A stretch of 53,148 bases of DNA from Bacteroidota bacterium (GTDB lineage: Bacteria > Bacteroidota > Bacteroidia > Flavobacteriales_E > Vicingaceae), in NCBI GenBank assembly GCA_016183805.1, contig JACPDX010000069.1, forward strand, positions 1 through 53,148, in the 5' to 3' direction. The position numbers and the translations under genes are program-made. Shown piece after piece: positions 27,992 to 35,850 of the stretch; positions within the stretch are counted from its first letter, which is position 1, and each line of letters begins with the position of its first letter. The notes under the pieces were generated by a model. The model was not told where the DNA came from. It was given only the letters and a program-made list of their open reading frames with translations, and did not search any database.

Positions 27992-28735
27992 ATGAGAAAA
28001 TTTGTTCCTTTTTTACTTGCTGTTATGATAATTTCACCAAGTATTATTTTAGCTCAATATTCAAATGCCATGAGAATAAAAATTGAGGGTTATGGCTATT
28101 CCGATGAAACTGTTGTTAGATTTCTTGATGGTGCAACTCCTAATTTTGATGGTGCTTACGATGCTTGGAAATTGTTTAGTACTAATCCAATGGTTCCGTC
28201 AATTTACTCTAAAATTCAGAGTGGCGACGAATTATCTATAAATTCGCTTCCTGCTTATACTACTAATACTATTATTGAACTCCATACCAAAGTGGCTTAT
28301 TCAGGATTATATACGGTAACCGTAGAAGAAATTTATGCGTTTGATGATGATTTTGTGCTAAGTATTACAAATGTTGACGGCGAAGAAACTTACGACATCA
28401 GTGGTAATACAACTTTTACCTGTGTGTTACAACCAAACACCACTACTCCTACTTTTACTTTTAATGTGGCAAAAACATTCAGTACATCCATCGAACAAGA
28501 ACCCATTAAAGAAGATTTTAAAATTTTAACTAAATCAAATGGAAATTTTGATTTATTGTTTAACAACAGTACTGTCAAAAATATTTCGATATATGATATT
28601 ACCGGAAAAGTAGTCTTGCAAGAAAAAACAACCACGAATGTATTTCGTTTAAATTTAGAAAATCAAAATGCCGGACTATATGTTATTGTAATTAATGATG
28701 GAATAAAAACTACATCAGAAAAGGTTTTCAGGTAA
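27992..28735 (+). CDS. Secreted protein with type IX secretion sorting domain
   Basis: A 247-residue protein exported by Sec (signal peptide ending LAQ near residue 22) and then by T9SS. The C-terminal 75 residues form a type A sorting domain: LTKSNGNFDLLFNN, KNISIYDITGKVVLQ, and GLYVIVINDGIKTTSEKVFR. The middle region (about 23-165) is a beta-sandwich module (MRIKIEGYGYSDETVVRFLDGA) that I cannot assign to a function. It has its own gap upstream and a strong terminator downstream, so it is likely monocistronic. Confidence 0.87.
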   Translation: MRKFVPFLLAVMIISPSIILAQYSNAMRIKIEGYGYSDETVVRFLDGATPNFDGAYDAWKLFSTNPMVPSIYSKIQSGDELSINSLPAYTTNTIIELHTKVAYSGLYTVTVEEIYAFDDDFVLSITNVDGEETYDISGNTTFTCVLQPNTTTPTFTFNVAKTFSTSIEQEPIKEDFKILTKSNGNFDLLFNNSTVKNISIYDITGKVVLQEKTTTNVFRLNLENQNAGLYVIVINDGIKTTSEKVFR

Positions 28736-28763
28736 AAAAACAGTAAAACAGTAAAAATGATTA

Positions 28764-28806
28764 TAACAAAGAGAGTCCCGCAATATTGCGGGACTCTTTT
28801 GTTATA
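28764..28806. terminator. Bidirectional terminator between the T9SS cargo gene and ilvE
   Basis: GAGTCCCGCAAT-ATTGCGGGACTC (28773-28796) is a perfect palindrome extended by A and T runs on both sides, between convergent genes. Confidence 0.93.
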
Positions 28807-29872
28807 GTTTCAACACCCAGTTTCTAACATCTATTTCCCTACCCTTTTTAATGTTTAGTAGTTTGTGCGATATTTGATTAGATAATTCTCTTTGAGAAAT
28901 TTCAGGTAAAACAAATCGTTCGTCATTAAAAGTAATGGTAGCAATTTGAGCAATGGTAGCAGCAGTTCCTGTTCCAAAAACATCTTTAAGCTCACCATTT
29001 CTTGCAGCAGCAATAATTTCTTTAACAGACACTCTTCTTTCTTCCACATCAATCCCTAGTTCTCTAGCCAAGGTTAATACACTATTTCGTGTAATTCCGG
29101 ATAAAGTTGTTTTTAAATCAAGGCTGGGAGTAATTAACTTGTTCCCTATTTGGAACATCACATTCATGGTTCCTGATTCTTCGATGTATTCGTGAGTAAG
29201 TGAATCTGTCCAAATTAATTGTTGATATCCATTGTTTTGCCCCATTTTTGCAGGATATAGAGCCGCACCATAATTACCGGCAACTTTTGCAAAACCAACA
29301 CCACCTTCCATGGCTCTTGAATATTCCATTTCTACTTTAACATTTACAGGAACACTGTAATAAGAATTAACAGGGGCTGTAAATATGATAAATGTATATT
29401 CTTCTGATGGACGAACACCTAAAAGTTGTTCGCTTGCAAACATAAACGGCCGGATGTACAGCGAACTTCCTTCGTTAGAAGGAATCCAATCTGAATCTAT
29501 TTGTACCAATTGTTTTAAGCCTTCCATAAAAATTTCTTCAGGAATTTCGGGCATACACATCCGTTTTGCAGAGATATTTATTCGTTTGGCGTTATCGTAA
29601 GGTCTAAACAAAAATATTTCTCCTTTCTCATTTTTGTAGGCTTTCATTCCTTCAAAAATAGCCTGCCCGTAATGCAATGCAGCACAAGCAGGGCTAACAT
29701 TTATTGGAGCATAAGGCACTATTTTTAAATTTTGCCACTCTCCATTTTTATATTCCGCAACAAACATGTGGTCGGAAAATTCTTTGCCAAAAATTATGTT
29801 GTCAAAATCTACTTCAGGTAATCTAGATTGGTTTATTTTTTCAACCTTAATCTTACTTAAAACTTCTACCAT
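28802..29872 (-). CDS. ilvE: Branched-chain amino acid aminotransferase
   Basis: PLP enzyme (fold type IV) that interconverts leucine, isoleucine and valine with their 2-oxo acids. Its 356 residues fit the long BCAT form. The PLP lysine is in GFAKVAGNYGAAL. Other family marks are ALHYGQAIFEGMKAY near the N-terminus, YIEESGTMNVMF and TTLSGITRNSVL, the latter contacting cofactor phosphate. It stands apart from any other branched-chain gene here. The end overlaps the shared palindromic terminator. Confidence 0.96.
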   Translation of the reverse strand: MVEVLSKIKVEKINQSRLPEVDFDNIIFGKEFSDHMFVAEYKNGEWQNLKIVPYAPINVSPACAALHYGQAIFEGMKAYKNEKGEIFLFRPYDNAKRINISAKRMCMPEIPEEIFMEGLKQLVQIDSDWIPSNEGSSLYIRPFMFASEQLLGVRPSEEYTFIIFTAPVNSYYSVPVNVKVEMEYSRAMEGGVGFAKVAGNYGAALYPAKMGQNNGYQQLIWTDSLTHEYIEESGTMNVMFQIGNKLITPSLDLKTTLSGITRNSVLTLARELGIDVEERRVSVKEIIAAARNGELKDVFGTGTAATIAQIATITFNDERFVLPEISQRELSNQISHKLLNIKKGREIDVRNWVLKL

Positions 29873-29956
29873 ATTATTTTGCTAATAATCGTTATAAACT
29901 CTGCGAATTTACTGATAAATTTTGTAAAAGAAGAATCCTAAACAGGATATATTACA

Positions 29957-29993
29957 TTAGAAGTCGGAAGACCGAAGTCCGAAGTCCGAAGAG
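29957..29993. repeat. GTCGGAAG/GTCCGAAG tandem repeat
   Basis: Three to four imperfect copies of (A)GTCCGAA in the gap between ilvE and cmk. The same AGTCGGAAGA word occurs at 44661-44670. It is a dispersed Bacteroidota intergenic repeat. Confidence 0.65.
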
Positions 29994-30612
29994 CTAACCA
30001 TTAATAATATCATGTGCTAACTTAAGAGCCAGGTTAAACTGCTCTGTTGGAGTAAGATTGGAGTTATCGATTACAACAGCATCGTGGGCTTTAATTAAAG
30101 GATTTTCCGAACGGGTGGTGTCATCATTATCTCTTAGTGGCTCTAATTTCGGGGCTGGCGGTCATAAACAATTTAAGTTCAGCATTTGGAAAAACCACCG
30201 AACCAATATCTCTTCCATCCATTACCAAACCTTTTTCTTGTCCCATGGCTTGTTGTAAATTCACCAGTTTTTCTCTAACTTCTTTTATTTGAGCTATTCG
30301 ACTTACTTGATTTGATATTTCGATGGTTCTGATGTATTGTTCAATATTTTCACCGTTCAAACATGTTTCGGATGTATTGAGTTGGGAGTTAAACGAAAAA
30401 GTGATGTTTATTTTTGGTAATGCTTCCAACAATTTAGAAACACTTAACGCATTTTTATCAAAAAAACCGTGTTGATTGGCATAATAAGCCACTGCACGAT
30501 ACATGGCTCCTGTATCAACATAAATATACCCCAACTCTTTTGCCAATTGTTTTGCCAATGTGCTTTTTCCACATGATGAGTAACCATCAATAGCAATTAC
30601 AATTTTCTTCAT
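29994..30612 (-). pseudogene. cmk: Cytidylate kinase gene with internal deletion and frame change
   Basis: CMP kinase phosphorylates CMP and dCMP. The intact 5' part (30127-30612) reads as a normal N-terminus: P-loop GYSSCGKST, YVDTGAMYRAVAYY, and MDGRDIGSVVFPNAELKLFMTASPEIRA, then stops after 161 residues. Family members have about 225. In the +1 frame from about 30134 to 29994 the true C-terminus continues: RDNDDTTRSENPLIKAHDAVVI, then DNSNLTPTEQFNLALKLA. About 25 codons of the LID region, with its catalytic arginines, are missing between the two. porQ lies just upstream (4-bp overlap), the usual Bacteroidota neighbour. It may be a true loss or an assembly fault. Confidence 0.85.
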
Positions 30613-31763
30613 TCTTGGGCAGATTTAGGTGCTTTTACTTTTTTTTCTTTTACTGGTTTTACTTTGTTTTCTTTTGCCGGCTTCACTTTTTTTTCTTTCG
30701 GTTGAACCGGAAGCTGATCGTTTTTGTAAAAATCGCCAATGTTGGTAGATACTGTAAAATGGTTAGACGTACCTGCCAAATGGTATCTTGCACTTCCATA
30801 GCTAAAATAGAATTTTTTTATCCGAAATCCAAAACCCCAACTAAGACCTGCCAATCCGGCTCTGTCGTCCAAACCAAGTTCAGCTCTACGTTTTATGTTT
30901 AATCCAAACCGAACACTAAAACTTTTAGACGGAATAATTTCTGCTCCAACAATAACGTGTCTAAAAGCCTCATCCCATATAGAAGTTTGATTTTTTTCGA
31001 TTTTTTCTTCTTCAGTAAGTTTATTATTGGCGTTGGTAATATAGGTAGAATCGTTAAAAGCTAAATTCCAATTTTGCAATTGAACCAAATCAACAGAAAG
31101 GCGAATGGGTACATATTTTAATTTTTTCGAAACTCCCAATTGAATTTCAAAAGGAATGGGTTCTCTTTCTGCTCCTTCAACATAAGTGGTTATTTGCATT
31201 CCAATGTTGCGAACTGTTGCAGAAACACCAACATTCGATTTTGGATTGTAATACGTTGCCGCAATATCTAATGCCATACCAAACGAGTGGTATTCGTATA
31301 AATTACTGTAAATAGGTTTTAAGTTGGCTCCAACAGAAAACAGCGAATCGATACTTTTTCCCCAACCCAACACAAAAGCATATTCGTCGGCAGTAAAATT
31401 TCCCAGTTCATTGCCTCCCGCATCGGTTTCTAAAAATTTACCATAATCAATGTAATTTAAACCTCCTGAAAAAGTTCCCCACTTTTTAAAATCGTGGATG
31501 TACGACACATAACCGTAATTAATATCGGCAAAGTAATTCAAATATGTTAAAGTAACGGTTGTACTCATGGGTTGAGTAAGCAATGAAGGATTATTTAGTG
31601 TTAAATTAGGATCGTCGTCTCTGATAGAAAGTGCACTACCACCCATTGCTCCAACCCTACTCGACACCGGGACATTTAAAAACTGATATGTGCTGTTGCC
31701 CCCTATTTGAGCTGTAGAAAACAGCCCAGTCAGCAATAAACTCATTACAAAAAATAATTTCAT
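30609..31763 (-). CDS. porQ: Type IX secretion system protein PorQ
   Basis: Outer-membrane beta-barrel component of the T9SS, 384 residues. The signal peptide ends at TGLFSTAQ. The body has the PorQ start GGNSTYQFLNVPVSSRVGAMGGSALSI, where the conserved GGxxxY..L.....R..A.GG pattern is visible. Amphipathic strands follow to about residue 345. The C-terminus carries an added tail rich in Lys and Pro (four KxVKP/A copies from residue 353), which is not part of the barrel. It overlaps cmk by four bases (ATGA), and porQ-cmk adjacency supports the call. It fits with the T9SS cargo genes in this window. Confidence 0.88.
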   Translation of the reverse strand: MKLFFVMSLLLTGLFSTAQIGGNSTYQFLNVPVSSRVGAMGGSALSIRDDDPNLTLNNPSLLTQPMSTTVTLTYLNYFADINYGYVSYIHDFKKWGTFSGGLNYIDYGKFLETDAGGNELGNFTADEYAFVLGWGKSIDSLFSVGANLKPIYSNLYEYHSFGMALDIAATYYNPKSNVGVSATVRNIGMQITTYVEGAEREPIPFEIQLGVSKKLKYVPIRLSVDLVQLQNWNLAFNDSTYITNANNKLTEEEKIEKNQTSIWDEAFRHVIVGAEIIPSKSFSVRFGLNIKRRAELGLDDRAGLAGLSWGFGFRIKKFYFSYGSARYHLAGTSNHFTVSTNIGDFYKNDQLPVQPKEKKVKPAKENKVKPVKEKKVKAPKSAQE

Positions 31764-31846
31764 TAATGTGTATTGGTTAGTGATGGCTAAAGTACGTATT
31801 TAAACTAAAAATATTGTGTAATATTTAAATTTGATTTGTAATGGTT

Positions 31847-32686
31847 TTAAGAAAAAAGCTCATTAAACTTAAACGTTTCTTTTAGCCTCACTCCTTTTTC
31901 GGTGTGCTGAACGGTGCAACATTCGTTTACCGAATCGTGTTCAAAAAACAACACATATTGATTGTCGGCAGCTTCGTTTAAAAATTTCTCTTTTTCGGTC
32001 ATGGTTATCAAAGGTCGGGTATCGTAGCCCATTACGTAAGGCAACGGAATATGCCCGACAGAAGGTATTAAATCTGCTACAAAAACCACCGTTCTACCTT
32101 TATATTTAACGTGTGGGAGCATTTGTGCATCGGTATGCCCGTCCGCCATTAAAACATCAAAGTAACTAAAGCCCTCTTTATCAGTAAATTTAAGCTGACC
32201 GAGTTCGAGCATAGGCATAATGTTTTCTTTTAAAAACGATGCTTTTTCTCTAGGATTGGGTTCGGTTGCCCATTTCCAATGTTTGCTATTGCTCCAATAA
32301 GTTGCATTTTTAAAAGTAGCTTCAAATTTTGTTCTGTCGTTGTTCCATTTAATTCCGCCACCACAGTGGTCGAAATGCAAATGCGTTAAAAACATATCGG
32401 TAACATCGTCGGTACTAAAGCCCAATTTATTTAAGTTTCCTTCCAACGTGTCGTTACCCGAAAGGTAATAATGACTAAAAAATTTCTCGTCTTGTTTGGT
32501 TCCCATGCCATTGTCAATCAACGTGAGTTTGTTTCCATCTTCAATTAACATACAACGCATACTCCACTCGCACATGTTGTTGCTGTCAGCAGGGTTGGTT
32601 CTATTCCACAACGATTTCGGAACAACGCCAAACATGGCTCCTCCATCTAATTTAAAATTACCGGTATTTAAAGGATGAATTTTCAT
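31847..32686 (-). CDS. MBL-fold metal-dependent hydrolase
   Basis: Metallo-beta-lactamase fold protein of 279 residues. The metal motif HLHFDH is at residues 102-107 (His102, His104, Asp106, His107), with further ligands in DGHTDAQ and FFEHD. The central GKLTLIDNG-like strand and the late MYHQ-free C-terminus resemble the lactonase-like and N-acylhomoserine-lactonase-like members more than true beta-lactamases. There is no signal peptide. The substrate is unknown. It is divergent from mpl across a gap holding a 25-bp inverted repeat. Confidence 0.85.
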   Translation of the reverse strand: MKIHPLNTGNFKLDGGAMFGVVPKSLWNRTNPADSNNMCEWSMRCMLIEDGNKLTLIDNGMGTKQDEKFFSHYYLSGNDTLEGNLNKLGFSTDDVTDMFLTHLHFDHCGGGIKWNNDRTKFEATFKNATYWSNSKHWKWATEPNPREKASFLKENIMPMLELGQLKFTDKEGFSYFDVLMADGHTDAQMLPHVKYKGRTVVFVADLIPSVGHIPLPYVMGYDTRPLITMTEKEKFLNEAADNQYVLFFEHDSVNECCTVQHTEKGVRLKETFKFNELFS

Positions 32687-32704
32687 ATTATGATTTTTTT
32701 ATTT

Positions 32705-32775
32705 CTCGCAGATTTCGCTGATATTCGCAAATGTTTATAGTTATAGGTTCTGCGAATATTAGCGAAATCTGCGAG
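32705..32775. repeat. Long inverted repeat between the MBL gene and mpl
   Basis: Two 25-base arms (32705-32729 and 32751-32775) are complementary at 24 positions around a 21-base loop. They contain GCAGATTTCGCTGATATTCG-type sequence typical of dispersed Bacteroidota repeats. They lie in a 230-bp divergent gap with no gene. Confidence 0.85.
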
Positions 32776-32916
32776 CAAAAAATTTTTATCAAAATTACCT
32801 ATTTATCATGAATTACAAGCACCAAACTAATAACAATACCTTGTTGAAAATTGAAATATCCGCTCCCATTTAATCACACGATAATACTGTAAGTTAGCCA
32901 AAAACAAAACTATACC

Positions 32917-34275
32917 ATGAGAGTACATTTTATAGCTATTGGCGGAAGTGCCATGCACAATTTAGCCATTGCTTTACACAAAAAAGGATTTAATGTAACG
33001 GGGTCGGACGACGAGATTTTTGAACCCAGCAAAAGCAGAATTGCAAGTTTTGGTTTGTTGCCAGAAAAATTCGGTTGGGACGAAAGCCGAATTACACCGG
33101 ATATTGATGCCGTTATACTCGGTATGCACGCCAGAAAAGACAATCCTGAATTGGTGAAAGCTCAACAATTGGGTTTAAAGGTATATTCTTATCCCGAATA
33201 CATTTACGAACAATCGAAAAACAAAAAACGGGTGGTGATTGGCGGTAGTCATGGAAAAACATCCATTACTTCGATGGTGTTGCACGTCCTAAGTTATTGT
33301 AAAATAGATTTCGATTACATGGTTGGAGCCCAATTGGCAGGTTTTGAAACCATGGTTAAAATTACCGATGCCAAAATTATTGTTTTGGAAGGCGATGAAT
33401 ACCTCTCTTCTCCTATTGATTTACGCCCAAAGTTTCACCTTTATCACCCACACATTGCTTTAATTAGCGGAATTGCCTGGGATCACATCAATGTGTTTCC
33501 GACTTTCGAAAACTATGTGGAACAATTTTCCACCTTTGTTTCGTTGATTGAGAAAAATGGTACGTTAATTTATTGCAAAGCAGACCCCGAAGTAAACAAA
33601 GTGGCTTTGATGACTCCAAATCCCAGCATTGACAGGATTGGTTACCAAACTCCTGAAAATGTGATTGAAGATGGAATTACCTCTGTATTAATTCAAGGAA
33701 ATAAAATTCCGTTAGAGATTTTTGGCGACCACAACCTACAAAACATGGAAGGTGCTCGTTTGGTGTGCAATCAATTAAAAATTAGCGACGAAAAATTTTA
33801 CGAAGCCATACAAAGTTTTAAGGGTGCTGCAAAACGACTGGAACTGATTGCTAAAAACGATAAAACTGCCGTTTATAAAGATTTTGCCCATTCGCCATCG
33901 AAACTAAAAGCAACCACTGCTGCGGTAAAACAACAATACCCCAACCGTAAATTAATTGCCTGTATGGAATTACATACGTTTAGCAGCTTAAACGCAACCT
34001 TTTTAAAAGAGTACCACAACAGCATGGAAACCGCCGATGAAGCGTATGTGTATTACAGCAACCATACCCTAGCACACAAAAAATTGGCACCCATTACCCC
34101 CGAAGAAGTAAAAAAGGCTTTTGGTTCGAAAAACGTAACGGTTTTTAACCATTCCAACGAATTATTTGAATTACTAAAAAATAAAAATTGGGACAACAGC
34201 GTATTGCTTTTAATGAGTTCGGGCAACTTTGACGGAATAAACCTAAACGAGTTTGGAAGTGGTTTGGTGAAATAA
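32917..34275 (+). CDS. mpl: Mpl-type Mur ligase (UDP-MurNAc: tripeptide ligase)
   Basis: Cytoplasmic ligase that attaches recycled L-Ala-gamma-D-Glu-meso-DAP to UDP-MurNAc. Its 452 residues carry the Mur ligase order. An N-terminal Rossmann domain opens with HFIAIGGSAMHNLA. The ATP loop is GSHGKTS at residues 110-116, EGDEYLSSP lies in the centre, and the C-terminal domain contains DFAHSPSKLKATTAAV. The GGSAMHNLA variant and the length fit Mpl better than MurC. It appears monocistronic. Confidence 0.88.
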   Translation: MRVHFIAIGGSAMHNLAIALHKKGFNVTGSDDEIFEPSKSRIASFGLLPEKFGWDESRITPDIDAVILGMHARKDNPELVKAQQLGLKVYSYPEYIYEQSKNKKRVVIGGSHGKTSITSMVLHVLSYCKIDFDYMVGAQLAGFETMVKITDAKIIVLEGDEYLSSPIDLRPKFHLYHPHIALISGIAWDHINVFPTFENYVEQFSTFVSLIEKNGTLIYCKADPEVNKVALMTPNPSIDRIGYQTPENVIEDGITSVLIQGNKIPLEIFGDHNLQNMEGARLVCNQLKISDEKFYEAIQSFKGAAKRLELIAKNDKTAVYKDFAHSPSKLKATTAAVKQQYPNRKLIACMELHTFSSLNATFLKEYHNSMETADEAYVYYSNHTLAHKKLAPITPEEVKKAFGSKNVTVFNHSNELFELLKNKNWDNSVLLLMSSGNFDGINLNEFGSGLVK

Positions 34276-34330
34276 TTTTACCAAACCATAAAAAGCCCGT
34301 TTATTGACTTATAGCAACTATTTTTTTAGT

Positions 34331-34338
34331 TATATTTG
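34331..34338 (+). promoter_or_regulatory. Possible -7 box (TATATTTG) for the DUF6602 gene
   Basis: TATATTTG matches the Bacteroidota -7 consensus. The nearest TTG (34304-34306) is 24 bases upstream, a little far. A leader of about 120 bases with two hairpins would follow. Confidence 0.4.
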
Positions 34339-34389
34339 AAAATGAATAAACCGAAACACTTTATCGGTTATCTATCTAATTTTGGGTGG

Positions 34390-34414
34390 ATATCCGATAG
34401 TTTATATCGGATAT
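34390..34414 (+). other. Leader hairpin before the DUF6602 gene
   Basis: ATATCCGATA (34390-34399), loop GTTTA, TATCGGATAT (34405-34414): a perfect 10-bp stem. A weaker AACCGA...TCGGTT hairpin precedes it near 34349-34369. There is no T run after it, so it is not a terminator. Confidence 0.5.
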
Positions 34415-34420
34415 AAACAA

Positions 34421-34430
34421 GTTGGCAGCA
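34421..34430 (+). repeat. Cassette-like border GTTGGCAGCA (left)
   Basis: GTTGGCAGCA lies 29 bases before the DUF6602 start. Its exact reverse complement is at 35405-35414, 65 bases after the stop. A related GTTAGCGGTAA is at 37971-37981 before the glycosidase-like gene. Confidence 0.5.
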
Positions 34431-34458
34431 ATACAAATAATAGAACTAAAAGGTTGAT

Positions 34459-35340
34459 ATGAAAGAAGCATTTTTATACGGCAATTATGTGAAGGTGTTA
34501 AATGACAAATTTGCTAGACGGTTAGAGGATATTGAAGCTGAACATAACTTTGACTATGGTGACGAATTTGAAATTGCGGTTTGTGAAGTTCTAAGAAGTT
34601 TTCTTCCTCAAAAATTTGGGATCTGTAGAGGATTTGTAGTAGATAGTAATGGCAATACAGCAGGAGACGATATTATTATTTACGACCAAGAAAGATTTCC
34701 AACTTTAAAGCTAGTTGGTAGAAACGATTATGCTAGAAAGGAAAAAATTCCAATCGAAGCGGTTTATGCGTATATCGAAGCGAAACATAATATTGAAATT
34801 AGCGACGATCCTGATAAATGTGTATTGAGAAAGGCTATTTCGCAATGCTCTACCGTGAAGGCTTTGTGTTCTCAGCGGACAAAAATGCAACTATATCAGA
34901 ATGATCCGTATCTTTTGGAAACTCAAAGAAAAATACCTCCAATCGATTGGCTTCCGACTTATAGAAACCCTGTTCTTGGTATAATTATTTCCCGGCATGT
35001 CGGATATCAAGCAAAGAAGTTAACTAATGAAAAAGAAATTCATTCTTTACTCCATGATATCCCTATTGAAATGAACCCTAATTGTCCTGATTTAATTGTC
35101 GCAGGTCAACATAATTTGTTATGTTCGGCATATAATACTGGAACCGAAATCAAATCTACTCTTTTTATGCTCACAGAAAAAGAATATGGTTTTGACGTGT
35201 TAACTAGATTGAACCTAGCCTTTGGAATTGGACTTGCTCATTTATTTGCAGCTATGGACTGGGTAAGACTCGGGAGAATGCCTTGGTCAGACATATTAAA
35301 TGATGCAAAAAAAGACGACTACACTCCACAAAATCATTAA
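34459..35340 (+). CDS. DUF6602 protein with nuclease-like core
   Basis: A 293-residue cytoplasmic protein. I recognise DUF6602 from YGDEFEIAVCEVLRSFLPQKFGICRGFVVD (about 33-62) and the C-terminal FGIGLAHLFAAMDWVRL. Residues Glu36/Glu43 on a helix, Asp70-Asp71 in GDDIIIYD and Glu107-x-Lys109 in AYIEAK follow the order of a PD-(D/E)xK nuclease core. A metal-dependent nucleic acid cleaving role is possible but not shown. It is a lone gene bounded by inverted GTTGGCAGCA borders, with an attC-like hairpin behind it. Members of this family are patchily found in accessory regions. Confidence 0.75.
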   Translation: MKEAFLYGNYVKVLNDKFARRLEDIEAEHNFDYGDEFEIAVCEVLRSFLPQKFGICRGFVVDSNGNTAGDDIIIYDQERFPTLKLVGRNDYARKEKIPIEAVYAYIEAKHNIEISDDPDKCVLRKAISQCSTVKALCSQRTKMQLYQNDPYLLETQRKIPPIDWLPTYRNPVLGIIISRHVGYQAKKLTNEKEIHSLLHDIPIEMNPNCPDLIVAGQHNLLCSAYNTGTEIKSTLFMLTEKEYGFDVLTRLNLAFGIGLAHLFAAMDWVRLGRMPWSDILNDAKKDDYTPQNH

Positions 35341-35404
35341 AACTCTTATATTAGATTCCCTTAACTGTAAACAAATTATTAAAATTTTTTGCTATCAAAT
35401 TTAC

Positions 35405-35541
35405 TGCTGCCAACAGCGGCTAAAATCAATTGGGACTTTTGTGTTAATTTGAAATTTATTCTTTTAATTTACTTTGTGTTTGCGGTAAAGCTTTTGCTTT
35501 TAATTTTCCAACTGCTTCTAGCTGCAAACCGTTAACAAACA
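35405..35541 (+). repeat. Long imperfect hairpin with attC-like layout
   Basis: The gap after DUF6602 starts with TGCTGCCAAC (35405-35414). Its arms GCTAAAATCAATTGG (35419-35433) and CCAACTGCTTCTAGC (35508-35522) are complementary at 12 of 15 positions. The outer ends (CCAACAGCG and AAACCGTTAAC) pair partly. The gap lacks other features. It resembles integron cassette sites in general plan but not in exact consensus. Confidence 0.5.
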
Positions 35542-35546
35542 CAATA

Positions 35547-35708
35547 ATGAACAGGTATAAAGAAACATTTGAAACTTGGAATAAAGTTGCCTCACTATAC
35601 CAAAACAAGTTTATGGAATTAGACTTGTATAATAATACGTATGACTTTATTTGCAATTCAATTCCTAAAGAAAAAGCAAAATTATTGGAAATTAAGAATG
35701 AAGAATAG
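35547..35708 (+). pseudogene. 5' fragment of the SAM methyltransferase gene (partial duplicate)
   Basis: A 53-codon ORF whose first 49 codons copy the start of the methyltransferase gene at 37233. It breaks off at LLEI, just before the SAM-binding GCGPG loop, and ends after KNEE-stop. The 159-bp region 35535-35693 aligns without gaps to 37221-37379, with eight mismatches, of which some change amino acids. It is not a working enzyme. Confidence 0.9.
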
Positions 35709-35730
35709 TATCACATCAACCAACAACACA

Positions 35731-35816
35731 TTGAATTATCGCTTATTTAGATGATATGTTGAATTATTGTTGATTTAAGCAATATTTTAAATTATTGCAT
35801 TTTTAAGCAATAATTT
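35731..35816 (+). promoter_or_regulatory. Cluster of ATTATTGC half-sites: putative operator of satD
   Basis: Half-sites occur at 35735-35742 (ATTATCGC), 35763-35770 (ATTATTGT), 35779-35786 (GCAATATT), 35791-35798 (ATTATTGC) and 35807-35814 (GCAATAAT). AAATTATTGC (35789-35798) and GCAATAATTT (35807-35816) are a perfect inverted repeat with an eight-base spacer. This pair sits between the -33 and -7 elements, a typical repressor position. Confidence 0.6.
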
Positions 35817-35826
35817 TTTAGCTTTG
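35795..35826 (+). promoter_or_regulatory. Promoter of satD-DUF3307
   Basis: TTG at 35795-35797 and TAGCTTTG at 35819-35826 are separated by 21 bases and match TTG/TAnnTTTG. The satD ATG is 24 bases after the -7 box. The spacer is occupied by the inverted repeat described as an operator. Confidence 0.65.
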
Positions 35827-35850
35827 TATTTTTAATAACAAAGTTATACT

